Assembly (NCBI GenBank): GCA_001579985.1
Contig: LRSR01010539.1
Coordinates: 1-22,429, forward strand
Source of the DNA: Hypsibius dujardini
Lineage: Eukaryota > Tardigrada > Eutardigrada > Parachela > Hypsibiidae
Direction of reading: 5' to 3'
DNA length: 22,429 nucleotides
The position numbers and the translations under genes were made by a program. Numbering within the stretch: position 1 is the first letter of the stretch; the number at the start of each line of letters is the position of its first letter. The notes under the pieces are model-generated. The model was not told the origin of the DNA. It did not search any database and saw nothing but the letters and a program-made list of their open reading frames with translations. Positions 1 through 8,657 of the stretch are shown here, one piece after another.

Positions 1-440
1 TAGCGTTCTCTAAAGTCGGACCCCTCGGGGGAGGGCCAAGGGGTGAGCAAAGTAGCGAATTACATTTCGCATAAAAAATTCGGCCTTTTGTTCCTGATGA
101 GTATAAAACTTGTGTGGAAGGGGGGTGGGTGTGACAATTTTCAAGGACTCAAAGGATTTCGAAACCTTTTCAAAAACTTGAGGTTTTCCATCACATTTGG
201 GTTATCCTTGAATGTGTTTAACCTTCCATTTCAGTAACTAACAGAGTGCCTATATTGGATCCCATTAAATCACAAATTTGAAGAGAAAACGGATGTATTT
301 GAAAATGTGTTTTCGTTATCCCGGGGGGAGGGCCAGGGGAGCACATTTCGCTCCTTTGCTTACCCCCCCCCCGCCCTATCATGAGGGGTCCTGGTTCCAG
401 CTTGTAAAGAACCTAAACGAGCCGCCCTCCCCCTGGGTTC
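1..440. repeat. Family A TIR repeat (MITE-like), left copy
   Basis: The left end (about 15-52) reads GTCGGACCCCTCGGGGGAGG and then a GGGGTGAGCAAAG tract. The right end (about 335-420) is an inverted, diverged version: CTCCTTTGCTTACCCC, a C-run, ATCATGAGGGGTCCTGG, then TTGTAAAGAACCTAAACGAG. The same inverted ends bound the intron of the GPCR at 9428-9994, so this is a dispersed family. The interior (about 55-330) has no convincing gene. The copy lies directly downstream of the last visible exon of the minus-strand receptor gene, so it probably sits in that gene's next intron. Its outer limits are uncertain because the window starts at or inside the element. Confidence 0.6.
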
Positions 441-491
441 AAGTCGAACGCTATAGAGTGAAATTCTTAATATTTTTGAGCTGAAACGAAC

Positions 492-3400
492 CGTGAACCT
501 TCCGCGGGAATGGTTGAAGGGCGACAGGCAAATTTTACTTTGTCGTTCTCCGAAACTGTCGATAAAAAGCCGACCAATCGGCCCGGCGGTGTAGGTGGTA
601 TTGAGGAACTGATGCGCGAGTAACCGACCGTTGCTAATGTCGAGACCTCGTTGAAATGAGTCATTGACGACCTGGATAAGCATAAAAGGCTTATTATTTT
701 TATATTACTTTCCTGACACTTGGGGAGGGCGAGATTGTTATTGGATTATAAAAACCTACGCTCGCCAGCATCTTTGTAATCAAGTAGCTAGACGTGGCAA
801 ATTCGCTGGGCTAAATGGAGAATAAATATGTTATCAACGAAACCCACGTAAAATCTAATCAGAGATACGAGGATTCCATCCTCATTTCTGGCCAACCAGT
901 TTTGAATTATATTCCTGGCCATTGTGACTGCTGACTGGATACGCGATTTGAAGTGATACTATCCAGGAAGGTATTTACTGGCAGCTGCTAGTTGATCAAT
1001 GGATACGACAGACCTTCTAGAGCCATGGACACCGTGGGAAGCTGTTCCCAAGCATGGCAGTTGACTGTGTAACTGAATGACTGTGTGACTGTGTGACTGA
1101 ATGACTGGATGGCTGTGTGACTGTGTGGTTGAATGACTGGATGAATAAATGAACCGGAGTAAAGATGGAATTATTACTGAAGGTCGGACAAAATGGCGGA
1201 AAGAACCCGCTTGCTAGATCTGCTTGATGAGAGAAACGATCGTCAGATGAGAAATCTCTGACTGATGAGAGCAACCGCTCGCTAGATGAGAAAGGAGCAA
1301 CTGATCTTGTGAAGTCGAACTCGCACTCACGTTACTCCTCAATCACACAGTGAATTGAATCTCGCAAAAGCTAACTCTACAACACTCGGTCATAATATGG
1401 CATGCCATGGTTACGGACTAGTGTGGGGACCCAACCGTTACACCATGACTTCTAAGGATCCGCTTATTAGGACTTTATTAATATACTGAGGACATCAACT
1501 TTTCTGGACACTATCCCATTCCAAGTTTAACCGAGCATTGACTGATATCAGCAATTCACTGGTATATGTTTCGGAATTGAACGGGTAGAGTTATAGGTGC
1601 TTCTCAAAGGAAAGCGGAACTTTGAGTATAGCCTCTCACATTTTGACCAAAGCTACGCCCCTTGACCTTAAAAAATTGCTAGTATTAATTGGTGTCAATA
1701 GATTCAAAATTGATTTGTTGCTAGTGGCTACGAATAAAATTGACAACTAGATGACCTGAATTGAACCGATTCTTCGTTCAACTGATTTATTGAGGACATT
1801 GAAAGAGCGACAATATTTTTGGGGCAACCACATTTACATATTTTTGGGTCAACCACATGGTAAGTAGTACCTCCCTGTCAGGTGCATAGCGGTAGCCATA
1901 CATTTCGCTCGCCTTCCGGCGTATTCGACCCTTTAACAAACGATGTGCTTCCGGATCGTGGTCGAAGCAGGTTATCATCTGTATTAAGCTGCCAAAAGCT
2001 TCGAGAGCGACCTGAAATAAAAACAGTATATATCTTCTTTTGGTTCAAACTGATCAGGTGCAAGTGTTCGCTCACTGACATGACACCTGGACTAAAAAAT
2101 ACCTCATCGTCCGAGTCGTTTTGATACCAGGTCACTGGTCCAATAGATTGCTCGGGCAGATCCACAGTGATCCATACCTTAAATCCAGTCGATTAAAAGT
2201 GAACTCGTAATATTCGGTTCAATATACTCGTGTTGTTGCAGATTTTGTCATGACATACATAATCGTTATGTGAGGTCATGTTTTGCTCCAATGTCCGGAT
2301 CTTAAAAAATCAAAGAAATGGCTGATTTGTTGATAGTTTTTATTTTTCTACTTCTGACTTATGAGACGCAAGATTTAGGCACAATTCGACAGCGCTTTTT
2401 GATCCTCAAAAAGACTTTCCTGAAAGGCGATAAATATTATGCATTGTCAATTACAGCTTTTACTGACCAAAATAACGGCTGACGAGTGGTTGTTAAATCT
2501 TGCGTCTGATAATTAGAAACCCAAAAATATGCTTACCATAAATTTTCTAATCAAGGCAGGTGCTCCAGATATGAAAACAACTGTGGAATTAGAAAAGAGG
2601 TTTTCCATTGAGTTCACTATAAATAAATCTCGGTAATTGCCACTTTTACTTATTCATCCGGTCACGTTAAATCCATTTCAGCAATTCAAAGTATCACGAT
2701 TCGACAAGTATTAGTTCAAAACAGTTTTATGAGATTAAAATTATGGGGAGTTTTTGGTGTTGTTTTCGACGAACCTCGAGCAGCTTGAGAGATTTTCTGC
2801 AGGATGGTTTTGTGATTTGCTTCCGGCGGGATCGGGAAACGCTGTAATTGTAGCTTTCCAGACCGCACGCTTCCACTCGATGAAAAAGCATCGTAGATTT
2901 CCGTGGGGAAAGGAATGGCACCGGAAGTGTCATAGGCAAGGCCCACTCGAGACCAGTTGAAGGCCTCACAGACTTTCTCAAACATGGTAGAATATAGTTC
3001 AAACTGAAACGGCCCGGTTGCCAATGCAGTTGGATATAGCACCATGTCTCGTTGATCGGGATAGGAGGCTCCACTGGAAAACAGCTTAGACGGTAAAATC
3101 ATTTTAACCAACTGGCGCCACATGATAATTCTTTCAGAATGAGCACAATATTACCCGGAAATGGCAAGAATGTTCCATTCTGCAAAAGAAAACAGAAAAG
3201 AAAGAGAGAAAAAACACAGACATAGACAAAGACAAAGACAAAGACAAAGACACAGACACAGACACAGACACAGACACAGACACAGACACAGACACAGACA
3301 CAGACATAGACACAGACACAGACACAGACTCAAACACAGACACATTTATTGAAAAAGATAAATGTTGAGATGTCCAGTCCAGACGCTGAACTCACCTCTG

Positions 3401-3832
3401 GCCAATTGACCGAAAATTGTAGAGTCGCCACAGCCTACAAATGAAACACGTGGGCCCTACATAATTTAACGTTGCCATTTTCTGATCTTAAATAAACGCA
3501 CCGAGATAGACTAAAATCAACAAACTGTCATTCTGCTGTTCCGTATAGCCGTAATAATGACGGGATATTTGGTCGAAATAAGCTCCGGTATCCTCACAAC
3601 CCACAACCTCCGGACCAGAAATATAGGTCCGCTTAATTCTTAAAATATCGGAAAGTTCTTGGTTGGCCTCGTCAATACCAATGTCGAATCCCGGACCGGC
3701 TAACGGAATGGCCTGCAGCATCGCCGGTGGCCACAGCCCATAGATGAGCAGTTCCACATTGAGGCAACCTCCTGAGCTGACCATAAACAAACTGGATGCC
3801 GTCATGAAGTGGCACAAAAAGAAGCCGCGCAT
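492..3832 (-). CDS. Receptor guanylate cyclase / natriuretic peptide receptor-like, N-terminal part (partial, 9 exons)
   Basis: Extracellular ligand-binding (ANF_receptor type) part of a membrane receptor, probably a receptor guanylate cyclase. Exons on the minus strand: 3832-3502, 3434-3396, about 3130 or 3111-2775, 2580-2537, 2300-2259, 2177-2103, 2011-1871, 810-760 and 671 to about 492. Nearly all have GT donors and AG acceptors with matching phases. Exon 1 begins with a signal peptide (MRGFFLCHF then hydrophobic) followed by the domain's first strand with GLWPPAML and GPGFDIGIDEAN. Exon 3 carries the family hallmarks FSSGASYPDQR, YPTALATGPFQFELY, CEAFNWSRVGLAYD and PFPTEIYDAF. Exons 4-7 run from VVFISGAPALIRKFM through VWITVDLP to ALEAFGSLIQM and YGYRYAPDRE. 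Exon 9 matches the domain end (SNGRLLAHQFLNTTY, then GRLFIDSFGERQ). The last donor could be at 499, 492 or nearby. The transmembrane, kinase-homology and cyclase regions are not in the window, so cyclase activity is inferred from the family. The exon 2-3 junction is out of frame with the best sites (phase 1 meeting phase 0 or 2), so an unusual splice or a frameshift is possible. Confidence 0.72.
811..1870 (-). other. Long intron of the receptor gene
   Basis: This 1.06-kb interval separates exon 7 (donor GAG|gtacta at 1871/1870) from the small exon 8 (acceptor tccatttag at about 811). It holds the 8-bp tandem repeat. A stretch around 1640-1720 faintly resembles, in reverse orientation, the dispersed repeat at 7340-7665 (a GGGGCGTAGCT core near a TTTTTTA tract). 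I found no further exon in it. Confidence 0.5.
1063..1150. repeat. Short tandem repeat of CTGTGTGA / CTGAATGA units
   Basis: About 10 imperfect 8-bp units of ACTGTGTG and ACTGAATG type, inside the long intron (811-1870) between receptor exons 8 and 7. A looser run of GATGAGA-type units follows at about 1215-1300. No coding potential is visible on either strand here. Confidence 0.6.
2359..2512. mobile_element. 154-bp MITE in receptor intron 4
   Basis: Positions 2359-2377 (TTATGAGACGCAAGATTTA) and 2494-2512 (TAAATCTTGCGTCTGATAA) are inverted repeats matching at 18 of 19 positions. The 116-bp interior is non-coding. The element sits in the intron between exon 4 (ending 2537) and exon 5 (starting 2300) of the minus-strand receptor gene. 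I see no clear target duplication, so the superfamily is open. Confidence 0.65.
3215..3344. repeat. (CACAGA)n microsatellite
   Basis: About 130 bp of hexamer repeat, starting with a degenerate CATAGA/CAAAGA part and becoming nearly pure CACAGA. It lies in the intron between exons 2 and 3 of the minus-strand receptor gene. It is open in several frames, giving repetitive SVSVSV, CLCLCL or RHRHRH readings that are not genes. Confidence 0.9.
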
Positions 3833-5300
3833 TATTCGAATTAAAAAAAAAGTTATTCCAAAATAGTGATGCGCTGATAAAGCGATGTTAAAGTAAAATC
3901 TTACTGTTGAATTTGAGCCTCTACGTTGCAGTAAGGAGAAGTACTTTTAATGGGATAGGAAGGGCGGTACAAGATTTTCCGTCGAAGCTGATCATAAATG
4001 CTGGTCTTAAGGGATTAAAATCCTGTCTTGAAGGGCGATTATTGCGACGTATACCGAATTTACGATGTTAAAACGGTTCCACAAAGAAACGGATTTAACA
4101 GCCCAAGTGGCGGCTGGAGTAAAACGAGAGGCCCCATGTGTGAGAAGATGTCGTTAGAGTTAGAGATGATGTTTACCAACGGAAAATGAAGCAGTCAATC
4201 ATCCTAATTTTTAATCTGTTTTCAGTGAACTTAAATATACTTGCCGCAAAAATGTGTACACGACTCATTTTCGGATCGTGTACAAACATTTTATAAATAT
4301 TTTAATGTTTTATTGCATATGTAATATGTTATTGGTTTTAAAGCCCAACGGTTTTAATTTTTTGTGGCACTTATTCAACGACAAAATTTGTTTTTACTGC
4401 ACGGAAAAGGACTCTTCAGCAAAAACATTTAAAGATTCTCTCTCTATTTCCTGTAGATGGCCACTGCAAAGAAAACCGGTTCATCATGTTTCGAGACCCT
4501 TTGGATTTCACATCTTTCCCTTATTTCTCTTGTGTAGCATACAACGTTGGCCAAAATAATCAAAACTCTCAATTTGTCAAGAGGCAATTTGTTGAAATGG
4601 ATAGTTAAAAATGAGAAAAGCCAAGGGCGCCACGCCTCACGACTTGATTGGTGGCCTGGTAAACAGGGGAGGAAATATTGCGGCAGCGGTTGAGCCTGCA
4701 TGCAGTGTTTGTTAATATACTAACAGGCTTATCGAAATCCCAGCTTTTTTGGTTTCTATTTATTTTAAATTAATAGATTAAAATATAAACTCAAACGACT
4801 TCAGGTGTTAGGCCTCCGTCCCTACTAGGACGGAAGAACCTGAACATACAAGCTATTAGACTGAATAATAGGAGAAGAATCGTGGGAAGACTTTATTGGT
4901 AGAAGAGAAAAGAGGTGAAGGGAAGGAACTCCTTAAATTAATGTAGAACACACGCTTCTATAGTTAAGGATAAAGAATAGTTCCTGAGCTAACGTACTAC
5001 TGAGCTAACGTCCCGAGCTAACTAGTTCCTGCCGACAGGGCAAACTATGTACGTAATAATAGCTGAGTAAGTACATTATAGAATGTGAGGGTAGATAGGA
5101 ATGGGTTAACTAGGTAGATAGATTATACTATTGTAAGTATTGCGTAACTGTTGGGTACCACCCAACACAGACTTATTAAACTAAAATAGAAGACTTGATG
5201 CTTATGGTGCTCTGCCTTATTTAATATAAGCTCTGTCGTGCTTTTGGTTCAGTGTCATTTTAATATATTTTTGAAAGTATTTAATAAAATATTATAATGT
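3833..5300. other. Intergenic region, no gene seen
   Basis: AT-rich sequence upstream of the minus-strand receptor gene. It contains only short open frames without domain signal. At about 4813-4838 there is a small hairpin (TCCGTCC CTACTA GGACGGA), too small for a tRNA, and at 5150-5165 a short inverted repeat (GTTGGGT/ACCCAAC). Around 4984-5030 the motif GAGCTAACGT is repeated about three times. I saw no clear TATA box or core promoter for the receptor gene. Confidence 0.5.
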
Positions 5301-5314
5301 GGCACATTATCGTA

Positions 5315-5750
5315 TTAAAAGAACAATATCTGCATATTCAGCAGATCGGCGATGAAAAGTGACCAATACAGCAGCTGTTGACAGGCGAACACCGTCAAGG
5401 TGGTCTTCAGGCCGGAAGAAGGGATCTTCGTGCGATACCAGAAGGATCGCAAAAGGGCCAGCCAGCGGTTGACATTCATCACACTCTGCTGCAGGCTCAT
5501 CGTGGATGACGTCGTCCATACAAGGTAATTCTGGGTGCCGCAAAAGCTCAGATTTCAAATGAGCAACAACGGCATGACATGGCTGCTTAATGCGCTCGTA
5601 TGCTAATAGCAAGAGTAGTATGGCAGTTTCTCTGTAAATGTCGAGTTGTCTTTGTACACACAGTGTGTCATACTCGCCAGCAAGAAAACTACAACAAGGT
5701 AGCCTACACGGCGGTGCGCATTGAGCAGCCTGCTCTGGGTTTCCCAGTGA
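5315..5750 (-). pseudogene. Rhodopsin-like GPCR relic (TM1-TM4, two in-frame stops)
   Basis: One continuous minus-strand frame reads as the first half of a 7TM receptor. A hydrophobic TM1-like stretch (VGYLVVVFLLASMTHCVY) is followed by a loop, then a degraded TM2 (LPYYSCY, stop, HTSALSSHVMPLLLI, stop), FCGTQNYLVW, and TM3 ending in NVNRWLALL. An ICL2 with FWYRTKIPSS and TM4 (TLTVFACQQLLYW) follow, and the frame stops at 5315-5317. The cysteine lies exactly 25 residues before the arginine of NRW, the spacing of Cys3.25 and Arg3.50 in class A GPCRs. In-frame stops lie at 5603-5605 (TAG) and 5555-5557 (TGA). TM5-TM7 are missing and the sequence below 5315 is AT-rich. Third codon positions are GC-rich only in this frame. 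It resembles the intact GPCR at 8658-10271 around TM2 and NRW/DRW. An alternative is a real gene whose small introns I misread. Confidence 0.55.
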
Positions 5751-6013
5751 TTTAATTTTTTTGTGCGAGATCTGGATATCAGATTCCTTCATCTGCCCAT
5801 CAAGATTATGGGCATCCGAAATCTTCAAATTATCAAGTTAGAGAACAATAGTCAACATCGAAAACAACGAAAGTGGAAGGGGACAAGAAGGGGGGGGGGG
5901 CTTGTAGCATAAGCCCTAAACAAGCCTCTTGGTACCACCCAAAGTGGACTATATCCACACAAAATAGTTTGGCTGTAGTGGCCTGTTATAATCGAGTCCC
6001 GTGCGTTCTGAGT

Positions 6014-6164
6014 GTACTGCATTTTCGCGTTAGACAGGGACAGTCATACTGGAGTGGAACGTGTGCACAGCTTGTGTGCACCGTACACACAGCACAAAGC
6101 CGCGTGGCCGATTAAACGTTCCACAGCTTGTATGCTGTCCCTGTCTAACGCGAAAATACAGTAC
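6014..6164. mobile_element. 151-bp hairpin MITE, Tc1/mariner-like (TA-flanked)
   Basis: Positions 6014-6043 and 6135-6164 are inverted repeats matching at 29 of 30 positions; their core is TTTTCGCGTTAGACAGGGAC. Similarity extends inward (CATACTGGAGTGGAACG against the complement of CGTTCCACAGCTTGTATG), so the element is nearly all arm. Both ends are bounded by TA (GTACTG and CAGTAC), which fits TA target duplication. The open frames crossing it are incidental. Confidence 0.7.
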
Positions 6165-6583
6165 CTTAATTGTGCATCAGCTGAGAGGGATACGAATCGA
6201 GAGAGATTACCTTAACGTGGATGAACCGGAAATGGGCAAGGGTGCGAAAGGGAACGAACGTCTTTCACCGTCCGCTCAAGGGATGGTGAGCGGTGCGCAG
6301 GTGCGCAGGTGCACAGGTGTTCAAGGGACACTTTATAAAACGGCTTTGTCCCTACTCGACATTTCCTTCCGAGGAACGAGTCACATATGAGAATAGAACC
6401 TTTCATCTCTCTTGGCCATTCTGTGCTCGCATGACTGTTGCCTTGAGCTAAGGCACGTTACGTTACCGAGTCAGAATTTGTTCTCATTAATGAGGTAGTT
6501 AAGGCAGAAAACTAAATCTCAACAAGTCCATCCAGTTGCCCTACGGTTTTGAGTAAGGTGCACAGAGGGACTTGTAGGGATGG

Positions 6584-6820
6584 CAACCGGTTCCACATAC
6601 GGCTCCGGTTCCGGTTCCGGTTCAGTTTGGTCCTCAGCTTAACCGGTTCCAGCTATCCGGTTCCATTGCTAAACAGGTTCTAAAGGGTCCGGTCTTTTTA
6701 GAAATTGCACTGCATAGAACCGAACCGGACCGAACCGAACCGGTTTACCGTTTCGTTATTCATTTGGAACCGGCTCCAACCGGTTCCGCGCGGTTCGCTC
6801 CTTCGGGATAACCGGTTCCT
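6584..6820. repeat. AACCGGTTCC-rich low-complexity block
   Basis: Dense, imperfect copies of CCGGTTCC, AACCGGTTC and the complement GAACCGAACCGG. The first half is mainly GGTTCCGGTT type and the middle (about 6718-6755) mainly ACCGAACCGG type, so the block could fold on itself. A smaller related tract (TTCGGTTCGGTTCGAT) is at about 12605-12645. It is probably the inside of a degenerate transposon; no outer TIRs were identified. Confidence 0.55.
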
Positions 6821-7339
6821 TTTTCGCAGTCTTTTTTAAGAACCGACGAAAAGGGTTCTTTTAAATACTTCGGTTCAGTTTTTCTCATACTTAGCCGGAA
6901 GTAGCTCATCAGGGTCACCGTCACACGTTGCCCAGTTTACATTCAGATGAAAGGTTTACTGACAATTATCTTAAAAATGACATCTTAACTATGCCTAACT
7001 TTTCCAAGTTTATCCACAAAGAGGCCCGTGCGGACTCAATGGTTGGCTTAACAATATACCTCAAAGTTCCTTTAAACGAATTTCATCGCTTGTACGCAGG
7101 CTAACTAAACAGCCATTCGTACCCATAATGATATGAATATTCTGCTCAAAGCTCAGCGAGATAACAAACTCCAAAAAAACTTATTTTAATTAATAGATTT
7201 TGAGTGTTTGGCAGACTTCAAAGTAAGGAAAACACTGGAAGTTTCAGTTTTTGCTGATTTACATTGTAAAAACTTCGATTTTTAGAAACGGATTGAATTT
7301 AAAACTTTTGACTTTTGACTTTTGAATTCAAAAAGTCTT

Positions 7340-7665
7340 CTTCAAAATCAATTTGAAATTGATTGGCATCTTCTGAATATTTTTTAGATGTGAGGGGGCG
7401 GAGCTATGGGTCAGTTTCAACTCAGACCGAAAACTTCCGAGTGACATTCCGGAAAATACCAATAACTCCGCCCCCTGATATCCAAAAATAATTCTACTAA
7501 TGCCAAACAGTTTGAAATTGAATTTGCAAAGGGACAGTGTCGAAAATCTTGAAATCGAAGCGTTTTTAAAAATGGAAGTTACTGAAGTGAAAATCAGAAC
7601 AAATGGAACCTTCCAGTGTTTTCGGAACTTTGAAATTCTGCCCAAGAAAGGCGTTCAGAACCATG
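7340..7665. repeat. Diverged dispersed repeat, copy 1
   Basis: Matches 20330-20655 in the same orientation with shared islands: ATATTTT near a GAGG..CG.AGCTATG motif, then CTCCGCCCCCT, then TTCCAGTG followed by ACTTTGAAATTCTG. It contains inverted GGGGGCGGAGCTA / CTCCGCCCCC motifs (about 7393 and 7466). No protein is recognised in either copy. An open frame at 7500-7730 lies across it and is probably chance. Confidence 0.5.
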
Positions 7666-7737
7666 CCCGATATCGGCATGGTTCATCAACATATTCGATG
7701 AAACCAAGAGGTCGGCGCCGCTATCGCTAGTACTCAG

Positions 7738-7910
7738 ATTTCCCGATACGCTAAATTCCAACAAATCTGATAAATATTATCCATGCGCTTTTCTTTTTTT
7801 CTGATTTATTTTTTCGATGCCGCAAAGCAAAACCAGAAAAACAAATTTAAAGGACAGCTGTTGTTCAACTTTATTTCAATGTTATTCAAGATAACCAAAA
7901 ACGGTCATTT
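7738..7910. repeat. Dispersed repeat interrupted by the foldback elsewhere (copy 1)
   Basis: This stretch aligns with 15395-15540 and continues into 16364-16392. Shared parts include AAATATTATCC, GATGC followed by an A-rich AAACCA tract, CAGCTGT.GTT.AACT, then TGTTATTCA.GATA.CCAAAAAC. Here the sequence is uninterrupted, which marks it as the empty-site version of the locus at 15395-16392. Confidence 0.55.
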
Positions 7911-8657
7911 GCTTATAACTCTTACAATTCTCTGACAATTCTGCAAAGTCTGCGTTCTTTGGAAAATTAAGAGATGATCATGGTGCTAACATGGCCTAGT
8001 ACTTAAACCCTCCGTGAAGGTCATGCCGGGTTAGGTATCAACTGTTAGTCCAAAACGATGATGAGTCTACATTTTGGGACATCTTATTTCCAGATAAATC
8101 TGCGGTTAGCGCAAAACATATCGAATCTGCATCAGGACAGAAAATAACCGGAACCGTGAATCCTTTTAAGTGCGAGGATATTCCTCTCTGCAAACAAAAC
8201 GAGGAGGAACCTCGAAATTAAGACGAATTTAATAGTCTTTCCCATCATGACAATTATCTCAATTAGAAACAAGAAAACCCCGGCGGTGTCACCTGTAATT
8301 ACGGAGAAAAAGGGCCGTGGGGTTTAATTACCATTGTAAAATTCCTTTATTCAACTTCTGTTTGATTAATCTTTACAGCCCTAAATTCTTTTCACACGTG
8401 TAGCACGCGATGATCTCAGATCAATTCGACGCACTTCAACCGTGCAAGAATCATGTGAACTATGGTAGAATGTCTTGGCCATTAAGTTAATAATCACGCG
8501 AGGTACTTGAAATCACAAAAATTTGTACGATAACAATAGACATGTCTGATTCGTGTCGGCTGATCAATTTGACTCGTTTGGGCTTATAATCATGCTAAAA
8601 GAAACACGGCAGCTACTGCAGAGCATCTTGAATTGAGAGAAAGGTCAGCGTAACAGG
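7911..8657. other. Intergenic region and probable 5' leader of the GPCR gene
   Basis: No gene is recognised here. A short inverted repeat (AACCCCGGC near 8277 and GCCGTGGGGTT near 8314) is present. The leader just before the GPCR start (about 8600-8657) has no clear TATA box; AACAGGATGA is a reasonable start context. Confidence 0.4.

Noticed and set aside
3134-3352. Long SVSVSV / CLCLCL / RHRHRH open frames on both strands
   Set aside because: They are direct translations of the (CACAGA)n microsatellite, open in several frames at once.
4813-4838. tRNA-like hairpin
   Set aside because: Only one short stem; no cloverleaf, anticodon arm or T-loop consensus nearby.
5307-5828. 173-residue minus-strand frame with many cysteines
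   Set aside because: It overlaps the GPCR relic in another frame. Only the relic frame shows membrane segments, Cys3.25-Arg3.50 spacing and GC-rich third positions.
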